DNA of 26,057 nt from Welwitschia mirabilis. Its lineage: Eukaryota; Gnetophyta; Gnetopsida; Welwitschiales. The notes below the pieces were generated by a model, which was not told the DNA's origin, did no database searches, and worked only from the letters and a program-made list of their open reading frames with translations. The stretch covers positions 214,916,433 through 214,942,489 of the forward strand of contig JBOZIK010000001.1 in the NCBI GenBank assembly GCA_051453625.1, in the 5' to 3' direction. Shown piece by piece: positions 11,080 to 20,663 of the stretch (positions are counted from its first letter, which is position 1; the number at the start of each line of letters is the position of its first letter). The position numbers were made by a program, and so were the translations under genes.

Positions 11080-11600
11080 TCATCTAGTTAACCCCATAAA
11101 AATCTAGTTAACCCATGTGATGCGGTGAGTTACATAGGTCATCTGAGAGAGAAATTTGATTGTCCTAATTTCTTATAGCTTCCTATCCAGTTGACTTCAT
11201 TTGGATCTGGCTAACCCTAGTCTAGTCATCTACTATTCATCTGATCATTCGCACTTTTGATAAACTTTCTTTCTAGTTTACTTCATTAAATCTAGTCAAC
11301 CACATCCTAGGTTCAGTCGATCCCATGATGATGGGTTTAGGTGTACCAGCTACACAGTGCATAGGTTTGGTTGACCCTTTATCATTTAGTTTAGGGATAC
11401 TTACTATTAGGTTCTTAAATCTGGTCGACCCATATACGTCTGGTCAATCCCTTTCCATTCGATTTAGGAACACTAATTTTATGAGGTTATAGGTCTAATT
11501 ACTTCCATCAAAATTTAATTGATCCCTCTGGATGTAGTTCATCTTTCTATCTGCTTCAAGTTTGATCAAACCTCTTTAAAGTCCGATCAATCCCATTTTG
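11080..11600. repeat. Cluster of GGTCGACC-type near-palindromes in LTR2
   Basis: At least twelve copies of a 'tctGGTCGACCC' phrase and its decayed forms occur, for example GTTAACCCC (11087), GTTAACCC (11107), GTCAACC (11295), GTCGATCCC (11316), GTTGACCC (11370), GGTCGACCC (11423), GGTCAATCCC (11441), ATTGATCCC (11518) and GATCAATCCC (11584). The core GGTCGACC is a perfect palindrome. Confidence 0.7.
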
Positions 11601-11758
11601 AGGATAAATAAACTAATAGGTTTCTAGTACTTATAAATTAACCAATTTAGTTCCATCTTTCAACTTGCAAGTAAGGTCATATCTTCTACACAAAATACAC
11701 AAAATTTTCTATATAGAAAATATTAGTTTAACATCAATTGATAAAACATAAGTTAACA

Positions 11759-11772
11759 ATATCCCTCCTTGA
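11759..11772 (-). other. Polypurine tract of LTR2
   Basis: The minus strand reads GTCAAGGAGGGATAT directly before the LTR start TGTTAACT. Since it lies outside LTR2, this LTR was the 3' LTR of an element whose internal part extends to the right. Confidence 0.6.
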
Positions 11773-12375
11773 CATTAATGGTAAATAATAATTAGTTATG
11801 ATAAACTTTAAACTCATAGAAAGACTTGCCCTTACAAAATGCTTATTTATAAAGTGACATTCTGATTTGAAATAGGTTAAGGCATTTTGAAGAAATAAAT
11901 TTTGTGCTTTGAATGCAACTAATATAATATGCACATTTGAGAGTTCAAAAGGTCATAACTTTATGATAAACATAATACGATCAAGAACAATTATTTAGCA
12001 TTGAATCAAATGACATAACTTTTGATTTAATTCCAAATGTTACAAAGACTTTAAGCTTTCCAAATTAAGTACATATGATATCAAAAGAAAATATATTTGA
12101 CATATATAATTTGTGAAAGACACAACAAGTTTTTAGGATACCAAATGACATACCAAATGGCACAAGATTTTGTGCTAAAAATGATAATTGCATTTCATTA
12201 AATATAAGTGAAACATTACAAGACTAACATGCAAGCATAACAAATTAAAAGTGCTCATTAAGAGCATACTATAGGACTCATAAAAAGTTTTAATAACATA
12301 ACTAATTCTTCCCCTTTTAACATCAATGACAAAGAAGAAAATACAAAACATAATTTGAAAAAGAAATTTCAATCA

Positions 12376-12638
12376 AACCCCTCCTCCTCCTCCTCTTCTT
12401 CTTCTTATTCTTCTTCTTCAAAATCTTCCTCTAATTCTTCTTTATCACCTCCTACGTAAGATAAACTGATATCCTTTGCTGAGATATCCACATTATATCT
12501 ATCTATAATGAGGATTTCCTTTATATGTCTAGTATGGAAGTCAATCAGTCTTAGATATGAAAGGGTCTCATAAGAAGAGGCTTCCTTAGGAGAAGAAGAT
12601 TTTGCAGATTTCTTGAAGGGACAAAGATATGCATGCAA
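12376..12638 (-). pseudogene. Acidic ORF fragment of the copia-like element, copy 2
   Basis: An open frame of 77 codons from the ATG at 12638 runs down to a TAA at 12405. It continues in frame, after that single stop, through a GAA/GAG run encoding more Glu. It has RHIKEILIIDRYN near the middle and EELEEDFEEEE at the end. The homologous segment at 9660-9930 shows the same order. The shared TLSCMHIF stretch is in another frame here, so at least one frameshift separates the copies. Function not recognised; presumably an accessory or gag-like tail of the element. Confidence 0.45.
12378..12420. repeat. CTC/TTC trinucleotide microsatellite
   Basis: A run of CTC then TTC triplets with one ATT interruption. 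On the minus strand it extends the acidic ORF as poly-Glu. Length variation between individuals is likely. Confidence 0.85.
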
Positions 12639-12689
12639 GACAAGGTTGCATGCTCAATGGGTGCCATAGGCTGAAGTGTTTCCATTGCG

Positions 12690-13085
12690 GTGCATATTTA
12701 TGTAATTTTTACATCTTGATTTGAATCTCATTAACCACAGATAATATGCACAAGCACAACACACTAATATAGAAGGGAGTGACCTAAATATCGTAACCTG
12801 TTGAAGGCCAAAATATGGAAATAAGATAGTTGCTTTTGAGATAATAAATATTGTAACCTAACCTACAAAAATAACTTGCAATGCATGAAAATAAAATAAA
12901 ACATGCTTGTGAAAGGATAATTTAGGAAATAAAATAATAATGTACTTAAACTAATCAAGCACAACCTTGAAAATGTTGCCCTCATAATCTATATCACAAG
13001 CAAAGTTGTTACCAAATATTAAGCAACATAAACTATGAGGGAGAAGATCATTCATACATTGATCATAAAAAGAAATGTTTATAAT
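12690..13085 (-). repeat. Internal 5' region of the right-hand tandem unit (R)
   Basis: Matches 7248-7800 in the same orientation. It is directly continuous with the acidic-ORF segment at its left, showing that in this family the leader-like part joins the 3' part with no pol between. Similarity to the left copy fades near 13085, and no LTR or primer-binding site follows, so this unit lacks its 5' LTR. Confidence 0.5.
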
Positions 13086-14440
13086 AAAGATTACATTACA
13101 TCCATATTATAAAGTAGCTGCATTTCAATGGAGGAAACACTGTCCAACACCAAGGAAACATTTCTCTAAAACTACAGAATGATTCTCTGGCCCCTCGATC
13201 TCTTGTTATAAGTATGTTGGATGCAAATGAAGATAAGGAGAATTCAAGGAAAAGAACTTTATTTATTAACTTAAAACAAGAAATGAAATAGACAAAAATG
13301 CATAGGTAAATCCTAACCACCATGCATAAAGTTGTAAAAGTTAGGTAAACATTCAATGAGGGCATTATGAGAAGTGTCATCCAGTTGATCGTCTGGATGA
13401 TAAAGGAGACAATGCCATCTCATGATCAAATCCTCATCAACTGCCAATCAGACCTTAGTCAGCATCCAGTTGGCACAGTCGCCTATTTTGTCATCTAAAT
13501 GATGTATTGAATGATGGGCTTCGATAGATCTTTAATCAGTACACTAGCATTATTGTTTGCAAAAAGTTATTATCTGAAATACAGATTATTCATATTTGTT
13601 CGGAATACTTGTAATTTATCAAGGAAGTTGCATATTTTCATCCTTTTCATCCCAACTCTCCATTATCATAAAAACCAAGCATTTACCTATTAATTTACTT
13701 ACAAAACAACTTAGAATATCCTATCAAATATACATAAGTTAGTGGTGTAACATAGCCCCCCACTTAGCCTTATTAGCCTTAGATAAAACTAGGTAGTAAA
13801 TCATATTTATGAGCTAACTTATTAGATAATAAAACCAACTAGGATATCTGAATAAATTATCTCACAAAGAAATAAAAAATATTTCAAAGATAGATTAAAT
13901 CTTTGAAAAATTAAAAACATTAGACAAAAACACCTGTGAAGCATTAAAGATTTGTCATCCACATGGTCGTCTAGATGATGTAAGGGATGATAGGTTCTAC
14001 AAAGGGTTTTTTTATTCTTTTTTCTTAAACTAAAACTTGAGATATAAATTTATTTTCTTAGATAATTAATTAATCATGATAAATAACCCCCCACTATAAT
14101 AAAAAGTCAAATATATATATTTGCTCTAAGTAAGTGGCCTAATCAATTGCAAACATAAACTTGTCATGTGAAGATAGATAAATAAGTTGAAAACATCACA
14201 TGGATACATAATAACAACCCCTAAAACCTATGAAAAATTATCAAAAATTCTAAAAATATGTCTTGGCCCCCCTAAAAATGTAATGCATCCTGAATTTTCT
14301 AATTATGAGAGAAAAAATGGAGAAAAATTGAGAAAGTCTAAAAACTATATATCTAGTGGGCTCCATAGGAAGTGAAAAATCAAAGTACTTAAATGAATAA
14401 TCTAGTCTAGTAAAGTTGTAGAACACACCACACTAATAAA
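13086..14440. other. Non-coding region with GGATGAC motifs and G-tracts
   Basis: No convincing gene is present. The open frame of 94 codons at 13096-13380 on the minus strand has no recognisable domain and sits in repeat-like DNA. GTCGTCCGGACGAC-type motifs lie at 13385-13400, 13488-13503 and 13953-13982. Two similar C-runs (CCCCCCAC at 13756-13763 and about 14087-14094) read AGTGGGGGG on the minus strand and could be remnants of polypurine tracts, but no LTR start can be verified. Confidence 0.4.
13385..13985. repeat. Second cluster of GTCGTCCGGACGAC-type motifs
   Basis: Decayed copies include GATCGTCTGGATGATAA (about 13387), TTTGTCATCTAAATGATG (about 13486) and TGGTCGTCTAGATGATG (about 13964). 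They match the motif seen at 3585-3795, and one more lies near 14995 (GATCTGGATGACATAA). CpG loss by C-to-T change explains most variants. Confidence 0.5.
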
Positions 14441-14646
14441 TTTTTCTTAAAGAATCATTATGGTTTGATTTACAGTTTCTAAGAAAATAAGTGCAAAAAG
14501 TAAAAACCTAAAAATACCTCATAATATGCAAAAGTAATCATAATTTTTCTTAAAGAATCACTATGGTTTGATTTACAGTTTCCAAGAAAATAATTGCAAA
14601 AAGTAAAAACCTAAAAATACCTCATAATATGCAAAAGTAATCATAA
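14441..14646. repeat. Perfect-period 103-bp tandem duplication
   Basis: Bases 14441-14543 and 14544-14646 are head-to-tail copies with three visible differences (two C/T, one G/T), about 97% identical. This is far less diverged than any other repeat pair here, so it is recent or a sequencing/assembly artefact. No coding content. Confidence 0.9.
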
Positions 14647-15740
14647 CTTAGAAAATATGTAGTGAATTTCAAATCCATAAGTTCCAAAATGAAGAGTGTG
14701 AAAAACTAAACAATAAACATGAAAAATACATGTTCAAAGACTGAAAAATGGGAAGAAAAAATGAAAAATTAGGAGAAGAAAGAAACATACCTCATTTTTG
14801 TAAATTTGAATAAATCTTGTAAATCTAGCGATAAAATTAGGTAGGACAAGTATTAAAATGTTGGTACTAGCCAGAGGGGTCATTGTTTCTTAAAAGGATT
14901 AAGAAAAACAATAAGAAATGAGTGAAGATAAGGAAACTAGATGATAGCCCTAAGATGACTGTCAAAAAAATCAAGCTGTTATTTGACACAATGTGATCTG
15001 GATGACATAAGAGATGAAGGTACATAAAAAAGATCTTTTTTTATAAGAAAAACATCAGCCATAAAAGTTAGACTCAGATAGAATCATTAAAGTGATAATT
15101 CTAAAAAGAAAAAATATAGAATCCTAAAAAGCACATAAAAAACATGAGAAAAATAAAAAATCCAAAGGAAGAGGGATAAAAACACACAGAAAGAAAAACT
15201 ATGGCTGAAGAAAACAAATTATCTAGGTTGAAAACCTACAATAAAGACTAGATGAATGTGCTTGAACAGCAAAATGAAAGCATGAGAGACTTAGAACTCA
15301 ATAACCTACAAGGAAACTCATGAAGATTATGAAGAAGATGGGCTTTTGAAAAATGCATTTTTAGAAAAACATTTTATTAATACTAAATAGTAATAAAACT
15401 ACTAAATTATTAAGGTCCTAAGAAGAAATAAGAAAATGCAAAAATAACTTTGAAACAATAAACTCAAAAACCAAAGAAAACCAGAGTGAAAATGGACATA
15501 AGAAACAAGGAGAAGATTGTTTACCTATCCTAAGTACTAACCTAGCAAACTCCCATGAAAAACATCATAACATCACTGAGTAAATGTGCATGAAAAAATG
15601 TATTAACTTCATAAATTTCATTTGAAAAGGTAGTGGTTATGACGATATCCAAAGTTTCAAGTATGAAGAATAATAAAGGTCAAAACCAAAAGTTACTTAG
15701 AAATGGACTCACTTGCTTCTACCCCACAAACTCACTGGAA
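14647..15740. other. Non-coding A-rich region up to the gap
   Basis: A-rich on the plus strand with no credible reading frame or repeat pair beyond the GGATGAC motif near 14997. It ends at a scaffold gap. Confidence 0.4.
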
Positions 15741-15840
15741 NNNNNNNNNNNNNNNNNNNNNNNNNNNNNNNNNNNNNNNNNNNNNNNNNNNNNNNNNNNN
15801 NNNNNNNNNNNNNNNNNNNNNNNNNNNNNNNNNNNNNNNN
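15741..15840. other. Assembly gap, 100 N
   Basis: Exactly 100 N. The right flank begins in mid-gag of gypsy copy C, so the 5' LTR, leader and most of gag of that copy are hidden or missing. The flanks do not match each other. Confidence 0.99.
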
Positions 15841-16484
15841 AATAATAATACTCCTTAGATCAAGAAGAAGCCATATCCTAACCAGACCAAGACGTGGAAA
15901 GGTAAGAAAGAGACACTAATGAAGAGATTTATGTGATCAAAAGTATGGCTACTTTAGGACTTGGAGAAATAAAGAAGAAAAGTCTAGTTACCATCAACAA
16001 CTAGATAAAGAAAATAAACTTGAAGAACCTTCCATACATACACAACCCTAACCGAATCCAAGAGAATCTAGTTATAAATCTATTTGAACAAGATCAGGAA
16101 GAAGACATCCTTTACCCTTATGAAAGAGAAAGAAACCAAGGAAAATGAAAGTATGATAAAAAATAAATTAGTAAAAAGAGAAATGGATGATCCTTTACCA
16201 TTTTCAATGAGTAATAACATAATAGAAAATGTTTGTAAAAAGGGAGAAAAAGATGTAAAATACCTCATTAGAGATATGGAAGATACCTTAGTCGCTTTAC
16301 CTTTAGTAAAAATGTTGAAAGATATTTCCTTATACTAGAAGTAAATGATGAAGTTGTGTAGTAAATAGAGAAGTAAGAAAAAGAAAACTAATGAGGAGCA
16401 ATTAGTAAAAGAACCAACTAAAAGAGTGTAGGTATCTTAGGCCTATACTCAAGCTTTATAAGAATATCAAATAGAGAAATATAG
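15841..16484 (+). pseudogene. gag tail and gag-protease linker (gypsy copy C)
   Basis: Aligns with about 6560-7180 of copy B from its first base. An open 84-codon stretch at 16084-16338 reads KKTSFTLMKEKETKENE, then EMDDPLPFSMSNNIIENV and KGEKDVKYLIRDMEDTL. Its ATG is not a true start; it is internal polyprotein. The segment would link nucleocapsid to protease in the polyprotein. The Asn-rich gag tail at 15841-15890 is in another frame, so the copy is frameshifted here. Confidence 0.65.
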
Positions 16485-16860
16485 TGATCTTGAAATACCA
16501 ATTGTGGATATAATTGTTGAAGCTACTTATAAAATTAGAGCTTTGGTAGATCTAGGGAAAAGTTTTAATATTATTTTTCATGACATATCTGAACAACTTG
16601 GAAGCCCTTAGTTAACTCCATATAATGGACAAGTTTACATGAAAAATGTTTCTGTAGTAAAGATAGAGGGGATAATGGAAAATACTTTCATAGAACTATA
16701 AGGGTTTGCATATCTGATGGACTTAATAGTCATGAAGACAAAAGATAATACTTACCCTATCATACTGGGGAAATCTTGGATGACAATTGCTAATGTCACT
16801 ATTTATTCTAGGATAGGGGCAATGGAGATTAGTCTATGGGATCAGGTGCAATAAATCAAA
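16485..16860 (+). pseudogene. Retroviral-type aspartic protease (gypsy copy C)
   Basis: This would cleave the gag-pol polyprotein during particle maturation. The frame reads IVDIIVEATYKIRALVDLG (about 16489-16555) with the catalytic Asp in DLG. It continues through QVYMKNVSVVKIEG and TYPIILGKSWMTIANVTI (about 16750-16803), which matches the conserved ILG-P/S-WM-T-NA-I flap end of plant gypsy proteases. The residue after DLG is Lys where families have Ala or Ser, a likely damaging change. Only about three in-frame stops interrupt it, making it one of the best-preserved domains. Confidence 0.85.
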
Positions 16861-17159
16861 ATATTTAATGAGGCAAAAATTAAACATTCCTCTACTAATA
16901 AAAGATATAGTGTTAATAGGATCCTCATGAAGGAGGCTCAATAATTATTAGTAGAACAATAGGTCGAAAGAAGGGATCACTCTTAACTAATGAACTAGCA
17001 GAAAAAGGAAGAGAAGCTTGAGAAACCTTCTCTTAAAGAAGGTTTGGAATACATTGAAATTCAAAAAATTAGACCTTTAATTATCAATAGAAATTTAACA
17101 CATTTTCAAAAGAGAAAATTAAAAAGGATGTTAGCTAAACTAACAAATGTTTTTTCTTG

Positions 17160-17260
17160 AACTCATGAAGATATTAGACCTTGTCACCTACTAGTACAAA
17201 ATCTATCTAGATATCACAGTAAAACATATGAGGCAACTAGAAACGAGATGTAATCCTCAT
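17160..17260 (+). repeat. Left copy of gap-flanking duplication
   Basis: This 101-bp stretch ends exactly where the gap begins and matches 17361-17461, which starts exactly after the gap, with about 9 differences (about 91% identity). It lies in the polyprotein just before the reverse transcriptase fingers. Confidence 0.9.
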
Positions 17261-17360
17261 NNNNNNNNNNNNNNNNNNNNNNNNNNNNNNNNNNNNNNNN
17301 NNNNNNNNNNNNNNNNNNNNNNNNNNNNNNNNNNNNNNNNNNNNNNNNNNNNNNNNNNNN
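17261..17360. other. Assembly gap, 100 N, with duplicated flanks
   Basis: Exactly 100 N between two copies of the same 101-bp piece. Two contig ends that overlap but were not merged would give this picture, in which case the true gap may be zero or negative. Confidence 0.99.
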
Positions 17361-18294
17361 AACTCATGAAGATATTAGACCTTGCCATATACTATCATAA
17401 AATCTATCTAGATATCATAGTAAAACATATGAGGCAACCAGAAACGAGATGCAATCCTCATATACAAGATGTAATCAAAAAGGAAATTTTAAGGCTATTA
17501 AAATTAGGATTCATCTACCCTATTTTTTATTCAGAATGGTAAGTTTAGTAATAGTAGTTCTTAAAAAAATAATAAATGGAAAGTGTGCATGGATTTTAAG
17601 CTACTAAATGCTACTACCTCTAAGGATAATTTTTCTTTACTCTTTATGGATCAAGTTTTAGAAAGAATTTTTAGTTATAGATATTATATTTTTTTCTATG
17701 GGTACAGTGGATATAACAAAATTTCAATAGCTCCAGAAAACCAATTAAAACAACTTTTACTTGTAAGTGGAGTAACTATGCCTTTAAATTTTTAACTTTT
17801 GGGTTGTATAATGCACAAGTCACTTTTTAGAGGCTAGTAAATAGTATATTTTAAGACATGACAAGAAAGCCAGTGGAAGTTTTCATGGATGACTTCTTGA
17901 CCTTTGAAAATGATTTTGAGGAAGCTTAGGAAGACTAGAGACAGTATTAACTCAGTGCAAGGAAAAAAATTTAAATTGGGCTAGTTTAAAAGTCATCTTA
18001 TGGTCGCTAAATGAATTGTTCTAGGGCACAGGATATCAGTAAAAGGGATTGAAATTGATGAGTAAAAAATCAATGTTATCAAAGAAATTCCCCCACCAAC
18101 TAAACTGAAAGAACCAAGATCCTTCTTAGGTTATGTAGGATACTACAAAAGATTTATTGCTAATTTTAGTAAAAGTGCTAAACCATTAAGTAATCTTCTA
18201 TAAAAGGATGTATACTATGAATGGATTCAAAAACATCAAATAGATTTTTAAATTCTTAAATATAAGTTAGTTGAGGTTCCTATTTTACAAAACC

Positions 18295-18715
18295 ATATTA
18301 GAATAAAACCTTCCACATTATGACTGATGCTTCGCAATGTGATGTTGATGTTGTTTTAGGACAAAATAATGATGATTGTGAACCCTATGCTATTGCTTAT
18401 GTAAGTAAAAATCTCAATAATACATAACAAAACTATACAATTATAGAAAAGGAAATGCTAGATATAGTAGTAGTCTTAGATAAGTTTAGGCATTATATCC
18501 TTGGTTGCAAAGTAAAGGTTCACATGGATCATAGTGCCATAGAATTTCTAATGAGTAAGAAAGAAGCAAGTTCTCAAATTATAAGATGGATACTTTTGAT
18601 GTAGGAATTTTATCTAAGGATAGAAGATAAGAAGAAAACTAAGAATGTGGTGGTTGATCACCTATCTAGGATAGAATTCCCTAAAGAGATTGAACAAATA
18701 AACACTCAAAATGAT
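18295..18715 (+). pseudogene. RNase H (gypsy copy C)
   Basis: This would remove the RNA strand from RNA:DNA hybrids during reverse transcription. It has FHIMTDAS with the first catalytic Asp (about 18313-18336), then PYAIAYVSKNLNN, YTIIEKEMLDIVVVLDKFRH with the catalytic Glu (about 18436-18495), VKVHMDHSAIEFLMSKKEA with the third acid, and NVVVDHLSRIEFP with the last (about 18640-18685). All four acidic residues are present. Two stops stand where homologues have Gln (TAA before QNYT and TAG in LLM-EFYL). The frame is otherwise open for about 140 codons, the best-kept part of the window. Confidence 0.92.
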
Positions 18716-18739
18716 TTTCCTAATGATCATTTAGCAAGA

Positions 18740-20061
18740 TTGGAATAAGAACCTTGGTTTGCAGACATTACTAACTTCTTAGTGAGTAAGAAGATGTCAC
18801 TTTACTTAAACTATTATAAGGATAAAAGTTATTAAAAGAAGTAAAAGATTATATATGGAAGAACAAGATCCTATTCAAATTTTGTAGGGATGGTATAAGT
18901 AGAAGGTATGTTAAAGAACCTGATCAGAAGAAACTTCTGCAAACTTTTCATGCAGAATAAGGGGGATGTTATTATGAAGGAAAAAGAACAATCATAAAAA
19001 TTTTTAAATGTTAGATATTATCATCCTTCTTTATTCAAGAACCCTTTTAATTACATTAAAGGGTGTGAAAAATATAAAAGAGAGGAAGCATGATCCAAGA
19101 TGATGGAAATGCTCTAATAATGGATTCAAGATTTGGAATCCTTCAATGTATAGAGGATAGATTTTATTGGATCCATTAATCCAAAATCTTATGAAAAAGT
19201 GTACATTCTAGTCTATGTGGATTATTTGACTAAACCGGCTAAAGATAAGGTTATTCCTAATTGTTTCACTGAAATTGTAGTTAAATTCTTAACTAGGAAT
19301 ATCTTTCATCAGTTTGATATGCCTAGGAGTCTTATATCAAATACCCATTTCACTAGTAAATCTTTTGAAAAGTTTTTATCGAAGTATAGATTTCATCATA
19401 AACTCTCTTCTACTTACTATCCCTAGTCTAACGATCAAGATGAGGTTATAAATAGGGGATTGAACTAGATTATAACTAAAATAGTAAATACCAAAGGAGC
19501 TAATTAAGCATATAAACTTACTAAAGATTATGGTCCTATAGGATAACTTGGAAAAATAGTATTGGTTTCACACCCTATGATTTAGTCTAATGATAAAAAG
19601 GTAACCTTATCTATTGAATTAAGACTAATGTCCTATAAGTTGTCTAAACAATTATATCATAATTTAGATAAAGCTCAAAATGAATGGATCCAAAATATTA
19701 ATAAATTAGACTAAAATAGAAGAGAATCCCTAATAAAAAAGGAATTAGTCCAAAAACAAGTAAAAAATGGCATGACCATAATGTTCATAAAAGTAATTTC
19801 AAAATTAGAGATAAAGTCTTGGTTTTTTATCCTAAATATATATCTTCTAAACAAAAGTATACTCAAAAATGTATTAGACCATATACTTTAACAAAAATTT
19901 TACCTAATGGAGCAATGGCAGTGTTTAATGAAGAAGCCAAGGACACGTATCAAGTTAATGATTATAGAATTAAGACTTACATAAAAAGAATTTCACTCTT
20001 AAAGGAGATGGGACAAACTTATAGGATAGAAAGGATTCTACCCATATATTTTCCTCCATAG
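18740..20061 (+). pseudogene. Integrase (gypsy copy C), core and C-terminus
   Basis: This would insert element DNA into the genome. The N-terminal zinc finger (18940-19090) is badly broken. The core starts near RIDFIGSINP with the first Asp (about 19152). YILVYVDYLTK follows at 19202, then LISNTHFTSKSF (about 19330), where the second catalytic Asp is replaced by Asn. STYYP, a stop for Gln, and SNDQDEVINR come next, with the Glu kept. The C-terminal segment 19819-20061 reads YPKYISSKQKYTQKCIRPYT and ends KRISLLKEMGQTYRIERILP. Its tail differs from the Athila tail at 1437-1484. LSKQLYHNLDKAQ (about 19637) is typical of the stretch after the core. Confidence 0.85.
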
Positions 20062-20323
20062 TTCTATAATGTTATTCTATAAATAAAAATATAAAAAAAT
20101 TAAAAAATAATAATAATAATAAACAAATAAATAAAAGGCTATAAGATTTAACTTCTAAGAAGGAAAATGGATGTTATTCAAATTATAAGAATTTTTGCTT
20201 GGCGGGTGAAAGTATGTCTCATCAGAATCAGTAAGAGTTTGAGAAGGGAGAAGTTACAAATGGTAAAAATAACTAGATTATAAAATAAAATAACATTATC
20301 TATGTAATTATTTATTTTATTCT
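20062..20323 (+). other. 3' untranslated region of gypsy copy C
   Basis: AT-rich non-coding DNA between the polyprotein end and the polypurine tract, including an AAT/AAAT simple run near 20090-20135. No envelope-like frame is visible. Confidence 0.5.
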
Positions 20324-20346
20324 AAAAAAAGAAGGAGGGGGGAGGG
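20324..20346 (+). other. Polypurine tract of gypsy copy C
   Basis: An unbroken 23-base purine run (seven A, then GAAGGAGGGGGGAGGG) ends directly at TG of the LTR. This is the classical plus-strand primer of LTR elements and fixes the LTR start at 20347. Confidence 0.85.
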
Positions 20347-20563
20347 TGAAATGAGGGAAAGATAGTAATGTCCTATCATAAGTATACTGGAGCAAATATT
20401 CCCAAGAGGGGCCTTTGGTAGTGTAATAAGATAGCTGTGAAAAATTCACCAAGGGATCAATTAATCATGATTAGGGTTTATAACTCCTTATTTCTATGGT
20501 AGTAGTTGCATTCTCCTCATTACAAAAATTTTTCTTAAAATAAAGACTCTTTAGCTTAAAATT
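20347..20563 (+). repeat. Start of 3' LTR, left copy of gap-flanking duplication
   Basis: Begins TGAAATGAGGG after the polypurine tract and aligns with the LTR start at 1933. From 20349 it is duplicated at 20664-20878 over 215 bp with about 17 differences (about 92%). It stops exactly at the gap. Confidence 0.8.
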
Positions 20564-20663
20564 NNNNNNNNNNNNNNNNNNNNNNNNNNNNNNNNNNNNN
20601 NNNNNNNNNNNNNNNNNNNNNNNNNNNNNNNNNNNNNNNNNNNNNNNNNNNNNNNNNNNNNNN
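20564..20663. other. Assembly gap, 100 N, with duplicated flanks
   Basis: Exactly 100 N, placed between two copies of the LTR start. As at 17261, the flanking copies end and begin precisely at the gap edges, which suggests an unmerged contig overlap. Confidence 0.99.

Larger units (their letters stand above)
10165..11758 (-). repeat. Copia/SIRE-like LTR 2
   Basis: Minus-strand LTR beginning TGTTAACTTATG at 11758 beside a purine tract and ending near AGGGAGGGGGTGAATAGG (10204-10221). It is homologous to LTR1 throughout but about 300 bp longer, partly because a 34-bp unit has been amplified five times (10497-10668). The GGTCGACC-type motif array lies at 11080-11600. By position it could serve as 3' LTR of the unit to its right and 5' LTR of the unit to its left. 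Confidence 0.7.
11773..12689 (-). repeat. Internal 3' part of the right-hand tandem unit
   Basis: Matches 9185-9930, including the phrase 'aactaattcttccccttttaa' (12300) against 'aactaactatttctccctcttttga' (9570). On the minus strand this gives the typical copia phrase of a TTGATGT-AAAAGGGGAAG type. It contains the acidic ORF and a Glu-coding microsatellite. Otherwise AT-rich with no polymerase domains. Confidence 0.5.
17040..18290 (+). pseudogene. Reverse transcriptase (gypsy copy C), interrupted by a gap
   Basis: This would copy element RNA into DNA. In order: KLGFIYPIFYSEW (about 17497-17535), CMDFKLLNATTSKDNFSLLF (17586-17645), FFYGYSGYNKISIAPENQ (about 17691-17744), VEVFMDDF (17873-17896), IVLGHRISVKGIE (about 18018-18056) and PRSFLGYVGYYKRFIANFSK (about 18115-18174). 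The active-site box FMDD is intact. In the other catalytic motif (normally F-LDGYSGY) the Asp is Tyr, so the enzyme would be dead even without the stops and frameshifts. A 100-N gap with duplicated flanks lies in its N-terminal part. Confidence 0.9.

Noticed and set aside
13096-13380. 94-codon minus-strand ORF as a gene
   Set aside because: It has no domain, a hydrophobic/Cys-rich chance-like composition and lies in repeat DNA without supporting homologous copy.
14187-14375. 62-codon plus-strand ORF as a small gene
   Set aside because: Lys/Asn-rich text expected from A-rich non-coding DNA; no homologous copy or domain in the window.
17228-17542. A 104-codon ORF with a repeated RQPETRCNPH-like peptide
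   Set aside because: The repeated peptide comes from the gap-flanking 101-bp duplicate and the frame spans 100 N; it is not a protein repeat.
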